Notes: generated by a model from the sequence alone, not told the origin. Positions 11,601 through 22,379 are shown, counted from the stretch's first letter. The stretch: DNA of 64,000 bases from Dipteris shenzhenensis (GCA_047967505.1 CM106541.1), one strand, 5' to 3'. Numbers and translations are program-made.

Positions 11601-12720
11601 TAGTCAGCTTTGTGAGAGGATAACAAATATCTGCAAGGTATCTTAGAAATCTACAATGCCATTTGATTTGGCCTATAAATCTTTGAAGTTGTTTGATGTT
11701 TTTTGGGCTTTTGCATTTTGAATTACTGAAATCTCCATACCTTGTTGGGAGATAATATGTCCTAGTAGTATTCCCCTACTAACAACAAAAGCACACTTTG
11801 CTAGATTTAAACTGAGACCAACAAATCTACATCTAGCAAAGCATAATGCTAAGTGATTCAAGTGTTCCACCATCTTTCCAAAAACTAAGAAATCATCCAA
11901 AAATATCTTCATGAAGGATGTCAGGTACTCTGCAAATACCGCTTGTATATATTTTTAAAAAGTAGGTGGGGCATTCTTCTGTCCAAAAGTCATCACATTG
12001 GATGCAAACACACCCCATTTTGTGACAAAAGTAGTTTTATCCCTATCTTGTGGAGCCATTCTAATTTGGTTTGTACCCACTGAAGCCATCCAAAAAACTA
12101 TAAATTTCATGTCCGGCTACAGCATCAGGCAATGAATCACAAAATGGTATTGGGAATGGATCAATGATAGTGGTTGCATTTAATTTTCTGTACTCTACAC
12201 AGATTCTTAGTTTCCCATTTTTCTTTGGAATAATGACAATAGAAGATAACCATGTTACATGTGTCAAGGGCTATATGAAACCAACTCTTAATAACTTGTC
12301 AATCTCCTCTTTGATAGCTTGGCATAATTTGGATTCATTCTATATCTGCTTTGTATGATTGGTACTGCATCAGTTTTTAGATCATTCTATGTTGGAAGAA
12401 TTTAGGATCTACCCCCTTCATATCAGTGTTAGAGCCACACAAAAATATCTTTGTACTGCATAAATAATTCTTTGAGTGCCATTTTAAAAGGTGGAGAGAG
12501 ATTTGTGCTTACCATAACTGGTTGTGGGTTGTCACTGTTTCCCAAGTTCATCTCCTCTAAGTCATCCTGCTTGACCCCAGCACTTTTTTTCATATGTTCT
12601 TCAAGTTGTATTTTTGCTTCCATGATTGCCTCATCTATTGATTTAGAAGTGATATCCCTTGGTGCATCATCTTTGCTTGAATCCGTAGCCTTTGTTGTAT
12701 ATTTTTTTGTGAAAACCTGA
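11600..12720 (-). pseudogene. Gypsy I reverse transcriptase remnant
   Basis: Minus-strand RT with motifs in the expected order. At 12,061-12,267 it has SSIVIIPKKNGKLRICVEYR followed by RKLNATTIIDPFPIPF and the FLDGFSGY block. At 11,673-11,912 it has the catalytic FLDDFLVF (Tyr of YLDD is Phe), followed by LNLAKCAFVVSRGILLGHII. The N-terminal connector (12,429-12,623) has LFMQYKDIFVWL, the usual entry to plant Ty3 RT. The frame is interrupted several times, so it is dead. Confidence 0.92.
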
Positions 12721-12888
12721 TCCGACTAGTTTTTGACTTTGTTCTATTCTACAGTCGTCAAATCTATGTCAGAATATTGTATATGCTGATTTAGACCTGT
12801 ATATTGATCAATAATCTTCATAACATCAATCTCAAAAATAGGAAATACAATGGGATTTCTTCTGAGGAAAATTTCTTCCTCATCTTCA

Positions 12889-13330
12889 TCAAAATCTGGA
12901 ATCATATTGATTCCCTCTACTTGTAGTGGCTATGTTTTTCTTAGAAAACTCCTTCTGGAGGGTAGGTTGATGACCGTTGATCTTGAATTTCTTTTTCCCT
13001 TTCCTGATAGTGATTCTCTCTGAGCCCCAGTCTTGCTTGACCTTGGTAGCTCTTAACCATGGCCTACCCAATAGCATTGAGTAAGCATAATCCTTTTCCT
13101 CCATTTGGAGCACTACAAATGTCATTGTGAATGTTAGTCCCATGATTGTAATCTCTTGCCCTCTCAATATTCCAAGAGGTTGGATTCTCCTTTGGTCATC
13201 CATCCTCACCCAGAATGGTGCTAGAACCAATTCATTATAGCAAATTTTTTGAATATATCATTTGATAGGATATTGACACCTGAGCCTCCATCAACCAAAA
13301 CTTTTGGAATTCTCTGCCTTTTGTAGTCTA
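12889..13330 (-). pseudogene. Gypsy I aspartic protease remnant
   Basis: At about 13,270-13,310 the minus strand reads KVLVDGGSGVNILSND, a retropepsin active site with DGG in place of DSG or DTG. A frame shift leads into 12,889-13,230, which gives PLGILRGQEITIMGLTF and the conserved SMLLGRPWLRATKVKQDW block. The same DGG form occurs in gypsy II. In the living element this protease would cut Gag-Pol; here it is broken. Confidence 0.88.
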
Positions 13331-14090
13331 CATCAATGAGTGGTACTTGGTACTCACATCTTCAACTATTGATGTGTAAATATCTAAAGTTTCCTCCTCA
13401 TCATTACTTGGTTGTTGAGATTATGCTGGATGTGACTCTTCTGGATGCAATCTCTTACAAATTGGTTGTTTGAAAGCTGGAACCAAGTTTAGTAGTTGAT
13501 TAAGAGTAATTTGTACCTTGGAATCCATTAACTCTTGGAAAAAGAGTGTGTTGTCCTCATTTTGAATGCTTGTGTCTTGTTGCATCTCTTAGGCCCTTGT
13601 AGTATCCTCACTTCTTGGAGTTATTTTGGCATGTATCATATTCCGTGGTTTTGTATGTGCAGTTGTATTCTATAATTCTGGGAACTCTGACCTGAGTGTT
13701 CATTTTCTATTTTGGAGTCATATTTTGACTTGAGTGAGAACTTTCTATATGTTGGCTCTTCCTTGGATTCTGTGCTGATGTATTACTACTGCCTTGTAAA
13801 GCTACTATAGCTTGATTTTTATGTTGTTATTGTGCAGGCGGACTATCTTCAAACTGTAGTTGGTGGCTCTATTTTGTATTGTATTATCCCTTTGCCTCTG
13901 TTAGTCAAGTGTTGTTTTCTGACGTCTTGTGAGGCATTGTTCACTAGCACTTGTTGCAATGCTTTGTTCTTGGTCTCAGTTTGATTTGGCCAGCTCATTG
14001 GCTTGGTTGTCCCTTGGGGCATCTCCTAGCCCTAGTAATGGCTTTGTATTCTTGGACCTCGTAATTGCCAAAGCCTGAATATTTCTTTGA
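13331..14090 (-). pseudogene. Gypsy I gag-pol linker, heavily decayed
   Basis: Between the CCHC knuckle and the protease the minus strand gives only short open pieces. They are in the right place for the poorly conserved linker of plant Ty3 polyproteins. No domain can be assigned. Confidence 0.5.
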
Positions 14091-14968
14091 TTGCATTGAT
14101 TGTTGTGGTTGTACTCCTGATTCATGGGTTTTGGATAGACCATATGTACTCCTAGAGGAGGCTATTGCTAGCGATTTTGATTGGTCCTTCCATCATATTG
14201 AACAATGGGCATACCTCTTTCCTCCCTATGCTTTGATACCTTTGTTGTGTTGGTCTTGCCACTACTATTTGATTAGCAGGTATTGCTGGTACTTGATTCT
14301 GTTGTGCTAAAATGTAAGGTGGTACTCTCCCTCTATAATTGGGGTTGTACCAGCATCTGTCTTTGTCATGATTGTCCTTTTTACAGAGTTCACATGGAAC
14401 CTTTTGTTGTTGTGGGGGTGGCTTTAAGCTTTGCAGTAGCTGGTCTATCATCTTCTCCAACTTGGAGATTTTATCTGCTATCTTTTTTGCTGTGGATTTT
14501 TCTTTTAGCTTTTGCTTTTTCTCTTTCTTCTTTTTCTTGGAGTGTTCCTCATCATTTTCTGATGAGTCATCTTCCTCATCTTCAGTATCTTCTTTTGCTT
14601 CACTATTTGTGTCTATCTCTGACTTTGTTGTTGAATCTGAATGTCTTTTCTTTTTTATCTTCTTGGATCTTGATGCTGTACCAAGTCTTCTCTCTACCCT
14701 CTGGGAAGCTTCCACCATATTGTTAAAATCATTTGCTCCTCCAAGCTGGTCCCTACTAGCTACTACAGTTCTCAGTTCCTTGTCTAATCCCTTGCAAAAA
14801 TAGTCTCCTATTGCTCCCGAGTGGGTCTTTGGTTTGCTGTTAGCCTTCTATTAAGGTTTCTAAACATCTATGAATAGTCCTCAACCATGAGGTCTTTTTG
14901 TTTCATTGTTCTCAGCTTTTTCAAGATGTCCTTTGGTGTTTTTTCTTTCCTAAAATGAGTTAAGAAAG
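14090..14968 (-). pseudogene. Gypsy I gag (capsid end and CCHC knuckle), interrupted
   Basis: The upstream part reads THFRKEKTPKDILKKLRTMK and VEDYSRMFRNLNRRL, matching the C-terminal half of the retrotransposon gag capsid domain (PF03732 pattern). It continues into a 188-codon open frame (14,152-14,718) with a Lys/Glu/Asp-rich charged linker and a zinc knuckle CELCKKDNHDKDRCW (C-X2-C-X4-H-X4-C) near residue 110. Gag binds the RNA and forms the particle. The capsid similarity is cut at 14,968 by LTR A; what may be its N-terminal half is at 24,047-24,326. Confidence 0.85.
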
Positions 14969-15439
14969 TGTTGGCTCTTTCCCATGGCTTCTGCAGGAAG
15001 AGCAGGGTATTCTCAGTATGCAAGATTCTGAGACTTTTTGTTACCTACAGATATATCGGGGTTGTTGTTTGTATTATACGTGTAGCTTAGGACCTCGAGT
15101 CATATTTCGATGAGAGATGTAGGGTTAAGTGTGGTAAGCAAACATAGTGCATGCATGTGTGAAAGGAACGCAGGTAATGAAGGCTTTTGCCTTCATTGGG
15201 GGTTGCAGGTTCCAGAGTTTAGAAGGAGGTTCCAAGATTTAGAAGGATGCTCAAGGGTTTGAAGGAGATTCCAAGGTTTAGAAGGAGTTCCAGGGTTAGA
15301 AGGAGGATCCAAGGTTCAGGGTAGAGTACATGGTGGAGAACTCGTCTCCCTCATAGATCATGGAGGTTAAGGGTTGAGGAACTAAGGGTTTAGGGGGAGC
15401 ATAGGAGTGGGAGAGGAAGAAGGTGTAAGAGTATGGGGG

Positions 15440-15620
15440 GAAGAAGAGAGAGAGGAGGTGGAGAGAGAAGGAAGGGGGAGGAGGAGGGAGGAGGAGGAGG
15501 AGGAGGAGGGAGGAGGAGGAGGAGAGAGGAGGAGGGGGGAGGAGGAGGGAGGAGGAGGAGGAGGAGGAGGAGGGTGGAGGAGGAGGGAGGCAGAGGAGGA
15601 GGAAGAGGGAGAGGGAGAGG
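15440..15620. repeat. (GGA)n / (TCC)n tract in LTR A
   Basis: A purine-rich strand of GGA and GGGA units with GA interruptions. It belongs to the transcribed leader part of the LTR, and equivalents lie in copies B, C and D. Poly-Glu/Gly and poly-Ser/Leu/Pro frames here are artefacts. Confidence 0.95.
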
Positions 15621-15782
15621 ATGGGTTGCAAGGTTGGAGGAGAGGGGAGGAGGAGTTGCAAGGTTAGGACATGCTTTTGGACGTGGAGTGCAAGGAAGCA
15701 TGCACACTTGAGACAATTGCTTGGAATACCAAAGTAGAACTTAAAACAATGCCCCAAAGAGTGTGGGGTTCATTCCATTATG

Positions 15783-15792
15783 GGGTATTTAT
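15783..15792 (-). promoter_or_regulatory. TATA box of LTR A
   Basis: TATAAATACC on the minus strand. It is identical in copies B (17,147-17,156), C (23,171-23,180) and D (26,262-26,271), always followed by ccataatggaatga. It is presumably the RNA polymerase II promoter of the element. Confidence 0.8.
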
Positions 15793-15852
15793 ACAAGTTG
15801 GAGAGCTTCTCTCTTTGCATATAGGAATTGTAAGACATTCTCTCTCTACATA

Positions 15853-16095
15853 TAGAACTTGCATATAGAAGTTGCATGTAGGAGTTGCATGTAGAACATG
15901 CATGTAGGAATCGCATGTAGGACTTGCATGTAGGACTTCATGTAGAACTTGCAAGTAGGACTCGCATGTAGGAGTTGCATGTAGAACTCGCATGTAGGAG
16001 TTGCATGTAGAAGTTGCATGTTGCATGTAGGAGTTGCATGTAGAACTCGCATGTAGAACATGCATGTAGGAATCACATGTAGGACTTCCATGTTG
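15853..16095 (-). repeat. 13-bp minisatellite array in LTR A
   Basis: Tandem 13-bp units of consensus CTACATGCRASTY on the minus strand, with occasional ATG-containing variants, about 18 units. Because 13 is not a multiple of 3, translation has a 13-residue period (MQLLHATPTC...), which explains the open frames on this strand. The array sits 60-70 bp upstream of the TATA box. Confidence 0.92.
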
Positions 16096-16110
16096 GCACA
16101 GAGACAAAAT

Positions 16111-16784
16111 ACTCCCAAATCCATTTTATTACTCGTCCTCGAGTTATGGCTTATTGTAAGCACGTAGCTGGATTGCCATGCCTTTAGTCCAGTGGCTATG
16201 GAACTTGTGTCGTGCGAGTTGATTTTGCTATAAAGCCTTGGCACCATACAATTTTTGCTCAGTTTCCAGGTAGCCTATGTCCACCATTTGTTTGAACAAA
16301 GATATGTGGCATGCTTCTAAGAAGATCACTCTTTGATAGAGTCGACTTCTAATTTGAGCATCGACCTATTCATTGGGATTGAAACTGAGTGGAGGCAAAT
16401 GGGTATTGAGGTAACATGGGACCTCCAGAATGAATTCCAATGTTTTGCAAAAGATAGCACTTAGCCAAAGGAAGCGATCAATGTTGCCGCACATTATTTG
16501 CTCATGCTACTGAAGTGCTCGAATCATTGTGCCTTGGATATTCCATTCTACACTAGAGTATGGTTCGATCGTTGGCCAATTAATGGTGCGATCTTCATCC
16601 AAAGTGTGTATGTTGGCTTCCCATTTTTTACATCGTGGAACTGCATAGAACTTGGGATGGGTTCTGAGACATGGAGGTGCACATAGGTACTCTTTCAAGA
16701 AGATTACATCCAAGAGCTTGCCGGTGCCAATAAAGTTGAGGATCCAACTTGCTTATCCAAGCTTCACTAATTTGATGTTGATGG
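16111..16784 (-). pseudogene. Gypsy II family 3' internal region upstream of LTR A
   Basis: A minus-strand frame, with few stops, gives protein-like sequence including FLKEYLCAPPCLRTHPKFYA, VPRCKKWEANIHTLDEDRT and, closer to the LTR, QMVDIGYLETEQKLYGAKAL. Its last ~220 bp are homologous to 17,508-17,760 upstream of LTR B, both ending in a GGATCCGGGAGTA- or GGATTTGGGAGTA-like purine-rich stretch that may be the polypurine tract. No known domain was recognised. It may be the end of pol or a further ORF. Confidence 0.5.
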
Positions 16785-16922
16785 AATACGACTCGAGGTC
16801 CTAAGCTACACGTATACTACAAACAACAACCCCGATATATCTGTAGGTAACAAAAAGCCTCGGAACCCTACATACTGAGAATGCCCTGCTCTTCCTGTGA
16901 AAGTCATGGGAAAGAGCCAACA
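16785..16922 (+). repeat. Fragment E: 3' end of a gypsy II LTR, opposite orientation
   Basis: From gactcgaggtcctaagctac to gggaaagagccaaca this matches the last ~140 bp of LTRs A and C, but on the plus strand, between minus-oriented A and B. It is directly followed by a primer-binding site (16,924-16,939), proving the LTR 3' boundary. Confidence 0.85.
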
Positions 16923-16940
16923 TTTGGTGCCATTGTCGAG
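16923..16940 (+). promoter_or_regulatory. Primer-binding site, Asp-tRNA type, decayed
   Basis: TTTGGTGCCATTGTCGAGG right after the LTR end. It equals the well-known plant Athila/Tat-type site TTTGGCGCCGTTGCCGGGG except for C-to-T and G-to-A changes, as expected from methylcytosine deamination. It is complementary to the 3' end of tRNA-Asp. Confidence 0.75.
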
Positions 16941-17507
16941 GAGGAGGGAGGAGGAGGAGGAGGCGGGAGGAGGAGAGGGAGAGGATGGGTTGCAAGGTTG
17001 GAGGAGAGGGGAGGAGGAGTTGCAAGGTTAGGACATGCTGTGGACGTGGAGTGCAAGGAAGCATGGACACTTGAGACAATTGCTTGGAATACCAAAGCAG
17101 AACTCAACACAATGCCCCAAAGACTGTGGACTTCATTCCATTATGGGGTATTTATACAAGTTGGAGAGCTTTTCTCTCTACATGTAGGAATTCTAAGACA
17201 TTCTCTCTCTACATGTAGAAGTTGCAAGTTGCATGTAGGAGTTGCATGTTGCATGTAGAACTCACATGTAGAACTTGCATGTAGAACATGCATGTAGGAT
17301 TTGCGTGTAGAACTCGCATGTAGAAGTTGCATGTAGAACTCGCATGTTGCATGTAGGAATCGTATGTAGAACTTGCATGTAGAACATGCAAGTTGGATTT
17401 CTAGGAGGGATTATTCCTAGCCTTATGCAACTACAAGCGGAGCTTTGCCACGCTACTCTACACACACATTCTGTACTACCTAAGTCCATGTTGGCATAGA
17501 GACAACA
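16940..17507 (-). repeat. LTR B of gypsy II family, truncated in the (TCC)n tract
   Basis: Minus-strand LTR from TGTTGTCTCTATGCCAACATGG (17,507 down) through cataaggctaggaataatcc, the 13-bp minisatellite (17,180-17,395), the TATA box at 17,147-17,156 and the leader. It stops in the (TCC)n tract, where it abuts fragment E in inverted orientation. It follows the gypsy II coding region on the same strand and is probably its 3' LTR. Confidence 0.85.
17180..17395 (-). repeat. 13-bp minisatellite array in LTR B
   Basis: Same CTACATGCRASTY units as in A, about 16 copies, with a different order of variants. This shows independent turnover of the array. Confidence 0.9.
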
Positions 17508-18310
17508 TACTCCCGGATCCATTTGATTACCCATCCTCAGTTTATGGCTTATTTTGATTTCGGAGTTGGGATGCCATGTGTGTAACCCAATGGATGTTGA
17601 GCTTGTAGCATGTGAGTCATTCCTGCTATAATGCTTTTGCACCATACCATTTGTGGTCTATAGTCAGGAAGCTTATCTCCTCTTGAGGAGGGGTAGATGG
17701 CTGTGAATTTCAGAGGGAATCTCATTGCTGAGGCTACAGACTTTGCCATCGAATCTTCTTGGGAAGAGGTTTGGTGGGGGTCTCGTTGTTGAGGCTAGTA
17801 TTTCTTGCTATCTTGCATACATGTTGAATGCAATTGCACTTGTATCATTGAACTTGTGATGATAAGTTTGTATGCAAGTCTGATATTGTTACATTTAGGA
17901 GACGGCTGTGATGTTTTGCGGGGCTCTTGTTGTTGAGGCTACAGACTCTTTTGCCAATTCATCTTGAGCTTTGGCATAGCTTCTTGTCCTGCTTGTGAAT
18001 TCATTGCATGCTTTGAGAGTATGGAATGAAAGTGTGTGATACTATTATTGATGCAATCTATTCTATGCCTATGCAAAATCGTGTGAGTGCACGTGATGTG
18101 TCAAATAGGTAGGGACTAACTATATGCTTATTTGTGGGATGTAATAGGGAAACTAAGACTCGATAATCTCTAATATGAAATTGATTAGGTCTTCCTAAAT
18201 GTGCAAAAATGTGCATATGCTAGTGAGTGTGCATGTAACAATCTAGTGCAAACTATATGTGCAAAAACGTGCATATGCCAGTGAGTGTGTGTGTAACAAT
18301 CTAGTGCAAA
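17508..18310 (-). other. Gypsy II 3' untranslated or internal region
   Basis: The first ~250 bp before LTR B are homologous to the segment before LTR A. Further in, the phrase gttgaggctacagact recurs three times (about 17,730, 17,785, 17,930). A 58-bp tandem duplication occupies 18,199-18,315. No conserved protein was seen. Confidence 0.5.
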
Positions 18311-18315
18311 CTATT
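18199..18315. repeat. 58-bp tandem duplication
   Basis: atgtgcaaaaatgtgcatat begins at 18,199 and again (one mismatch) at 18,257. Both copies end caatctagtgcaaactat. Confidence 0.92.
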
Positions 18316-18877
18316 GAAGACTTGGGGTTTCTAAAACTTCATTATTATCGAGGATGGCTTGCGTATTGATGTTGTATCGCTTCAATCGGCTCCCATCTAT
18401 GGTTGTGTTGAATTGGACTCCATCTAATGTTTCTAGCAGCATAGCTTGAACTTCAGATTCTTTTAGTGGTCTTGGCATTGATATGGGGACACTGCCACTT
18501 GTGTAATTCTTGAAGTACTTTGGCACTTCTTGAAGATCAGCCTCTGATGCTGTTGAACTAGCTTGACATGTGCCATGTGTACTAGGTGGCATAGTTTCAT
18601 TTACCAGTTTGTTAGGCTCTTTTTGACTTTCTTTTTTTGAAGTCTCTTGATCGAGCTTCATCCACACCTGTGGCTTATATTTCTAAAACTTCTTACATTG
18701 GGCACTATGGGGTAACTTTTCCACTAGTAAGGTGTTTCCAAGTAAGGGTTCATTTGTTGTGCATACTCCTTCCAAATCCCTGAGGGGACCATTCAAGAGG
18801 TGGTGGTTCTGATATTGAGGGAGCTGGATTTGCAAGATACAATTCGACGATCCTTGTTTGGACTCATCCAAATTCAT
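18311..18877 (-). pseudogene. Gypsy II tail ORF resembling integrase C-terminus
   Basis: Two consecutive minus-strand frames (18,683-18,877 and 18,311-18,667) separated by a stop. The second ends ETLDGVQFNTTIDGSRLKRY, very like the closing G-x-x-x-x-x-x-NGSRLKxY stretch of plant Ty3 integrases. Preceding residues are low-complexity Lys/Glu/Ser/Thr. The protease ends about 420 bp upstream, so RT, RNase H and the integrase core are missing: a large internal deletion. Confidence 0.55.
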
Positions 18878-19293
18878 TAAAGTGTGTGGCCTTGGCTTTT
18901 TTGCGATTTCCTCCTTCAGCTTTCTTGCGAGATCTTCTACTGTTATTCGACTTTGGACTTAGGTAGTATAGAATTAGGCAAGTACAAGCATAGCAGAATG
19001 GCTAAGTCATTATCAAAGATTTGATCTTCAATTTCAACATTCTCAGCCTCACTTTCAACGTCCCAAGGAAAATCTGAGTCACCATTGGTATGGGTACCTT
19101 CTTCAGGTTCATTATCCCACTTGCATCGTCCACATCAAGACTGCTTTGCAGTTGAAGTGTCGTGACGAGGGAGGCCTCTCACATCATGCACCTCCATCTA
19201 TCTATGAGAAGATGGGGTCTAATGAATGGCAGTTGTCGATGGTTGCCAATGTTTGTATCCAGTTATTTACATTGCTTTGTGAATCACCGACTG

Positions 19294-19920
19294 CTATGGC
19301 ATGCTGTTGCAAGGGAGCTGATTGCTTGAGATTGTCGTTGAAGATGTGTTATGCAATGCTCTACGCTCCGTTGGTTTTACAGGTCCTATTCCCACATTCA
19401 CCCTAACTGCGGTGTCGCAATTCTGGATTGTTAGTCTATCAATTCCCCAGTCATGGAGGACTGATGCTTCTCGTAACCAAGGACGTCCCAGTAAGATTTG
19501 ATAGGATTTTTTGGGGAGATCCAAGATTGTGAATTGAAGGGAGAAGTGGACTCATGCGACCTTTGTGGACATGCCATTCACTATTCCCAAGGGTTTAGCC
19601 CGTGAATCATCAACGAGGCATAAGTTGAAATTAACCTTTTGCATTGGTGGGAGACCCCATTCATCGTAGAGCTCCTTTGATAGGACATTTACACCTGCTC
19701 CACCATCCACTATGGCTTGGACTTCATTATATGCCTTGTGGATCAAAGGCATAGTAATGTTGTGTATGTCATCTCTCTCACCCATCCGCACAGGGATATC
19801 TTCGATGTCGCTCATAGGTGGAGAGGGATTTGCGAGTTCAATCCATCCTTTGAAACTCTCCCAGAGATTGGGACAATTCCGTACGAGGATTCTGATGGGA
19901 ATTGACATCGGGCAACTCAA
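19294..19920 (-). pseudogene. Gypsy II aspartic protease
   Basis: The frame at 19,552-19,920 carries NEVQAIVDGGAGVNVLSKEL, a retropepsin active site with DGG, preceded by NITMPLIHKAYNEVQ. A stop or shift leads to 19,294-19,524 with YQILLGRPWLREASVLHDWG, the conserved C-terminal protease block. The order and the DGG variant match gypsy I, so the two families are related. Confidence 0.88.
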
Positions 19921-21924
19921 GATGCTAGAGAGTGCGGCTCCTTCAAGTCAACGTGGTGGTACATTATATTGTGGAGTCTGTTGTTGGAACAGAGGCTCGA
20001 GTATAGTATCAATACTTTGTGGGGCCATCATGGATTGGGTCTTGAGCTTATTTCTCAGCCTCAAATTGAGCTTGTTTCTGAGCCTCAAATTGAGCGTGTT
20101 CCTTTTGTACCCATTGTTGAAGTGGCTGAAAACGAGCCTTCTCCACTTTTGCATTTGGGTATGGAGCTTCTTTTATTTGAGGCTCGGGAGCTGATGTGGA
20201 TGAGCTTGGCTGCTCATTGCTTGGCAGAGGTGGAGGCACTTGTGCTTTCTTTTTAAGAAGTTGCTTTGGTTGGATTGGAATGTTAGGGTCCTTGGTGGCC
20301 TCTTTGTGTTAGCGTGTAATTACATTCATAGGTTGTGATATTATGCTTGCCAGCCCCAGGCTTTGATGGTCAAACCCAATGATGCCGATTGGGATGTTAG
20401 GCTTAACCTCTGTTTTTTGTGGGACTTTTTTTTTCATGGGACAATCCATACATGCATGTCCTATGCCACAATCTCTGAAGAGTGGTTGGAAAGTAGCGGG
20501 GCTACCACGATGAGGGCACTTTGCGATTTGGTGATTTTCTCAACTGTAGCACTTGATTGGTGCTCGATATGTGTTGGGATGTACTTGATTTGCATAAATT
20601 GGTATTAGACCCTTCGCACCTTCTTCATAGTACATTGGGTACTCTGCTTCATACTCAAATGGCGAGTCTACTTCCTCGGCTTGTAATTGATGTACTAGAA
20701 CTGCCTGAGGAGTTGGATTTGGTGCTCTTGGATATGGTCATGGATTCAGATTCCTAAGTAGTTGTGGGACTTTCATTCGAATGGGAACATGATTTAGCCT
20801 GGAAGCTAGGGGTGCTTGTGCAAGTTCCGGTTGCCTGTAGACTAGCATGGGTGTTGCTTGGTATTGTTGAGGTTGAGGTGGGTTGTTGCGCATGTTGAAG
20901 ATGCAAGTGTTTTCATCATGGCCACTGACATTATAGATATGGCACCACAACCTTGGCGGTGGATTTGCTTGTGTAGTGATTCTAGCACTTAGGTCCAGAC
21001 ACTCATTTGCTATATGATTGGCCATGTAGTGTGGACACCAGGCATTTTCTCACCGTGGATATGTCTGAGTTGGCGGCAGTTGAGACAAGTGAAGTTTTTG
21101 TTCCATGGCCTCCATCATGTCTTCTTTCAGCTTCATGTGTCCTCTAGGTGATCTTCATTTGATGTTTCGATAGTGGACTTGGATTTGCCCTTTTTAGAGT
21201 GCTTATCTTGTGCACTAGATCTACCATCATCATTGCTAGTGTCAGAGTCGGTCGTGCCATCCTGGATGTCAATGGCTGCCACATGAGCAGCACTAAAAGC
21301 TTCATAGCTGCTAATCTTTTTCATATCCTTTCAGAGTTTCTTTCTCAATCCTACAATGAACCAGGCCATGAGGTACTTTGCATCAGGGTGTGGGTCACAT
21401 TTGGCGATTCATCTTTTCATCTTGCCCAAATATGCACGTATATCTTCTCGACGGCCTTGTTCGATCTTGCTTAGTTGGAGAGTGGGATCATCTTGTAGCC
21501 TCTCCATTTGAAAGCATCTTTTAAATTTTATTTGAAGCAAGTCCCATGTGGCTCGCTCTTCCACTACAAGGTCTAGGTACCATTCAGATGCTTCATCAGT
21601 TAAGGCCATGGGAAACCAAGCCACCTTGGTTTCATGGGATTGATCTCCACCTCCTTGGCATGTGTCATCAAAATGCTGGAGGAATTGGGCTGTTGGATCT
21701 CCCCTACCATTATATTTAGGAAGTTCCAATTTTACTAAGGGGTGCTTGCCTTGATTGTTATTATTTCTATGATTAAAGAAATTGTCAGCTTCTGCATTGA
21801 GGTCGATATCCCCATCATCATCACGATGGCATCCAACCATGTTGTGGCATGGAGGAGTTAAAGGGATTTCTTGAATTTCATGGGGGGATTCGGGGTAGAG
21901 GATTGTCGAAGGTGGTGGTTGCAA
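19921..21924 (-). pseudogene. Gypsy II gag
   Basis: The capsid domain is at 21,409-21,924: LVKLELPKYNGRGDPTAQFL, FPMALTDEASEWYLDLV, ATWDLLQIKFKRCF and KIEQGRREDIRAYLGKM, a good fit to the retrotransposon gag pattern (PF03732). A Ser/Asp-rich linker (21,133-21,324) follows. Next is a knuckle-like WCHIYNVSGHDENTC (20,940-21,000), in which the second Cys of C-X2-C is Tyr (a G-to-A change). Last is a Gln/Glu/Pro-rich tail with the direct repeat KLNLRLRNKLNLRLRNKL at about 20,050-20,090. Frames are broken between pieces. Confidence 0.85.
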
Positions 21925-22379
21925 TGGAGTTGTATGCAGATTTGATGAGCGTTGGAGTCAGAGGCATTGGCCGGAGCATAGCTACAGGCAAATTGGGTGA
22001 GAGTTGCAAAGGGTGTCTCTGTCGCAAGTATGGGTGTTGATGTTGTTTTGTTTTGAGGGTTAGAGTTGTGTTAGTGTTGTGAGGACCATAGTGTTAATAA
22101 TGTGTCAAATATTGTCCCATGTGTGTAGGAAAATGTGCCGATGCAGATGGTCGGAGGTCACGGCGTAAAGATACGAGCGAATTAGTGCAAAACAAGGACC
22201 ACATAGGGGCACAAATGAGCGAGTGCTAGGGATGCAAAAATGGTGTGCAATGGGCTAGAAAAATGCCCCGTAGTGTGGCATTTTCATGTGTGAAATTTTG
22301 GTTCAAACGGGGTCCAGTTTCGGTCCCAAACGGATGAGTTACGAGGGGTTAAAGAAGGGGTTAAAGATCTTTTTTTTGG

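Larger units (their letters stand above)
14969..16110 (-). repeat. LTR A of gypsy II family, near full length
   Basis: Read on the minus strand it begins TTTTGTCTCTGTGCCAACATGG (first bases decayed from TGTTG). It then has a 13-bp minisatellite (15,853-16,095), a TATA box (TATAAATACC, 15,783-15,792), a leader ending in a long (TCC)n tract (15,440-15,620), 20-bp cctccttctaaaccttggaa-type repeats (15,200-15,320), and ends GGGAAAGAGCCAACA. TGTTG...CAACA ends are shared by the family. Three relatives (B, C, D) occur here. Upstream on the minus strand (16,111-16,784) is internal sequence, so A looks like a 3' LTR. Confidence 0.88.

Noticed and set aside
14283-14803. Plus-strand frames of 140+ codons, Ser/Phe/Leu-rich
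   Set aside because: Antisense shadow of the Lys/Glu-rich gypsy I gag on the minus strand.
15296-15757. Poly-Ser/Leu/Pro and poly-Glu/Gly/Arg frames (also at 23.2-23.5 and 26.3-26.6 kb)
   Set aside because: Compositional artefacts of the (TCC)n/(GGA)n part of the LTRs.
15853-16095. Regular short repeats resembling a CRISPR array
   Set aside because: Units are contiguous 13-mers without unique spacers, lie inside an LTR promoter region and recur in four LTRs; the DNA is eukaryotic.
15778-16247. Open frames of about 110-130 codons with MQLLHATPTC-type repeats (also at 17.1-17.6, 22.9-23.2 and 25.8-26.3 kb)
   Set aside because: They are translations of the 13-bp minisatellite. The 13-residue period and openness in several frames follow from unit length, not from coding.
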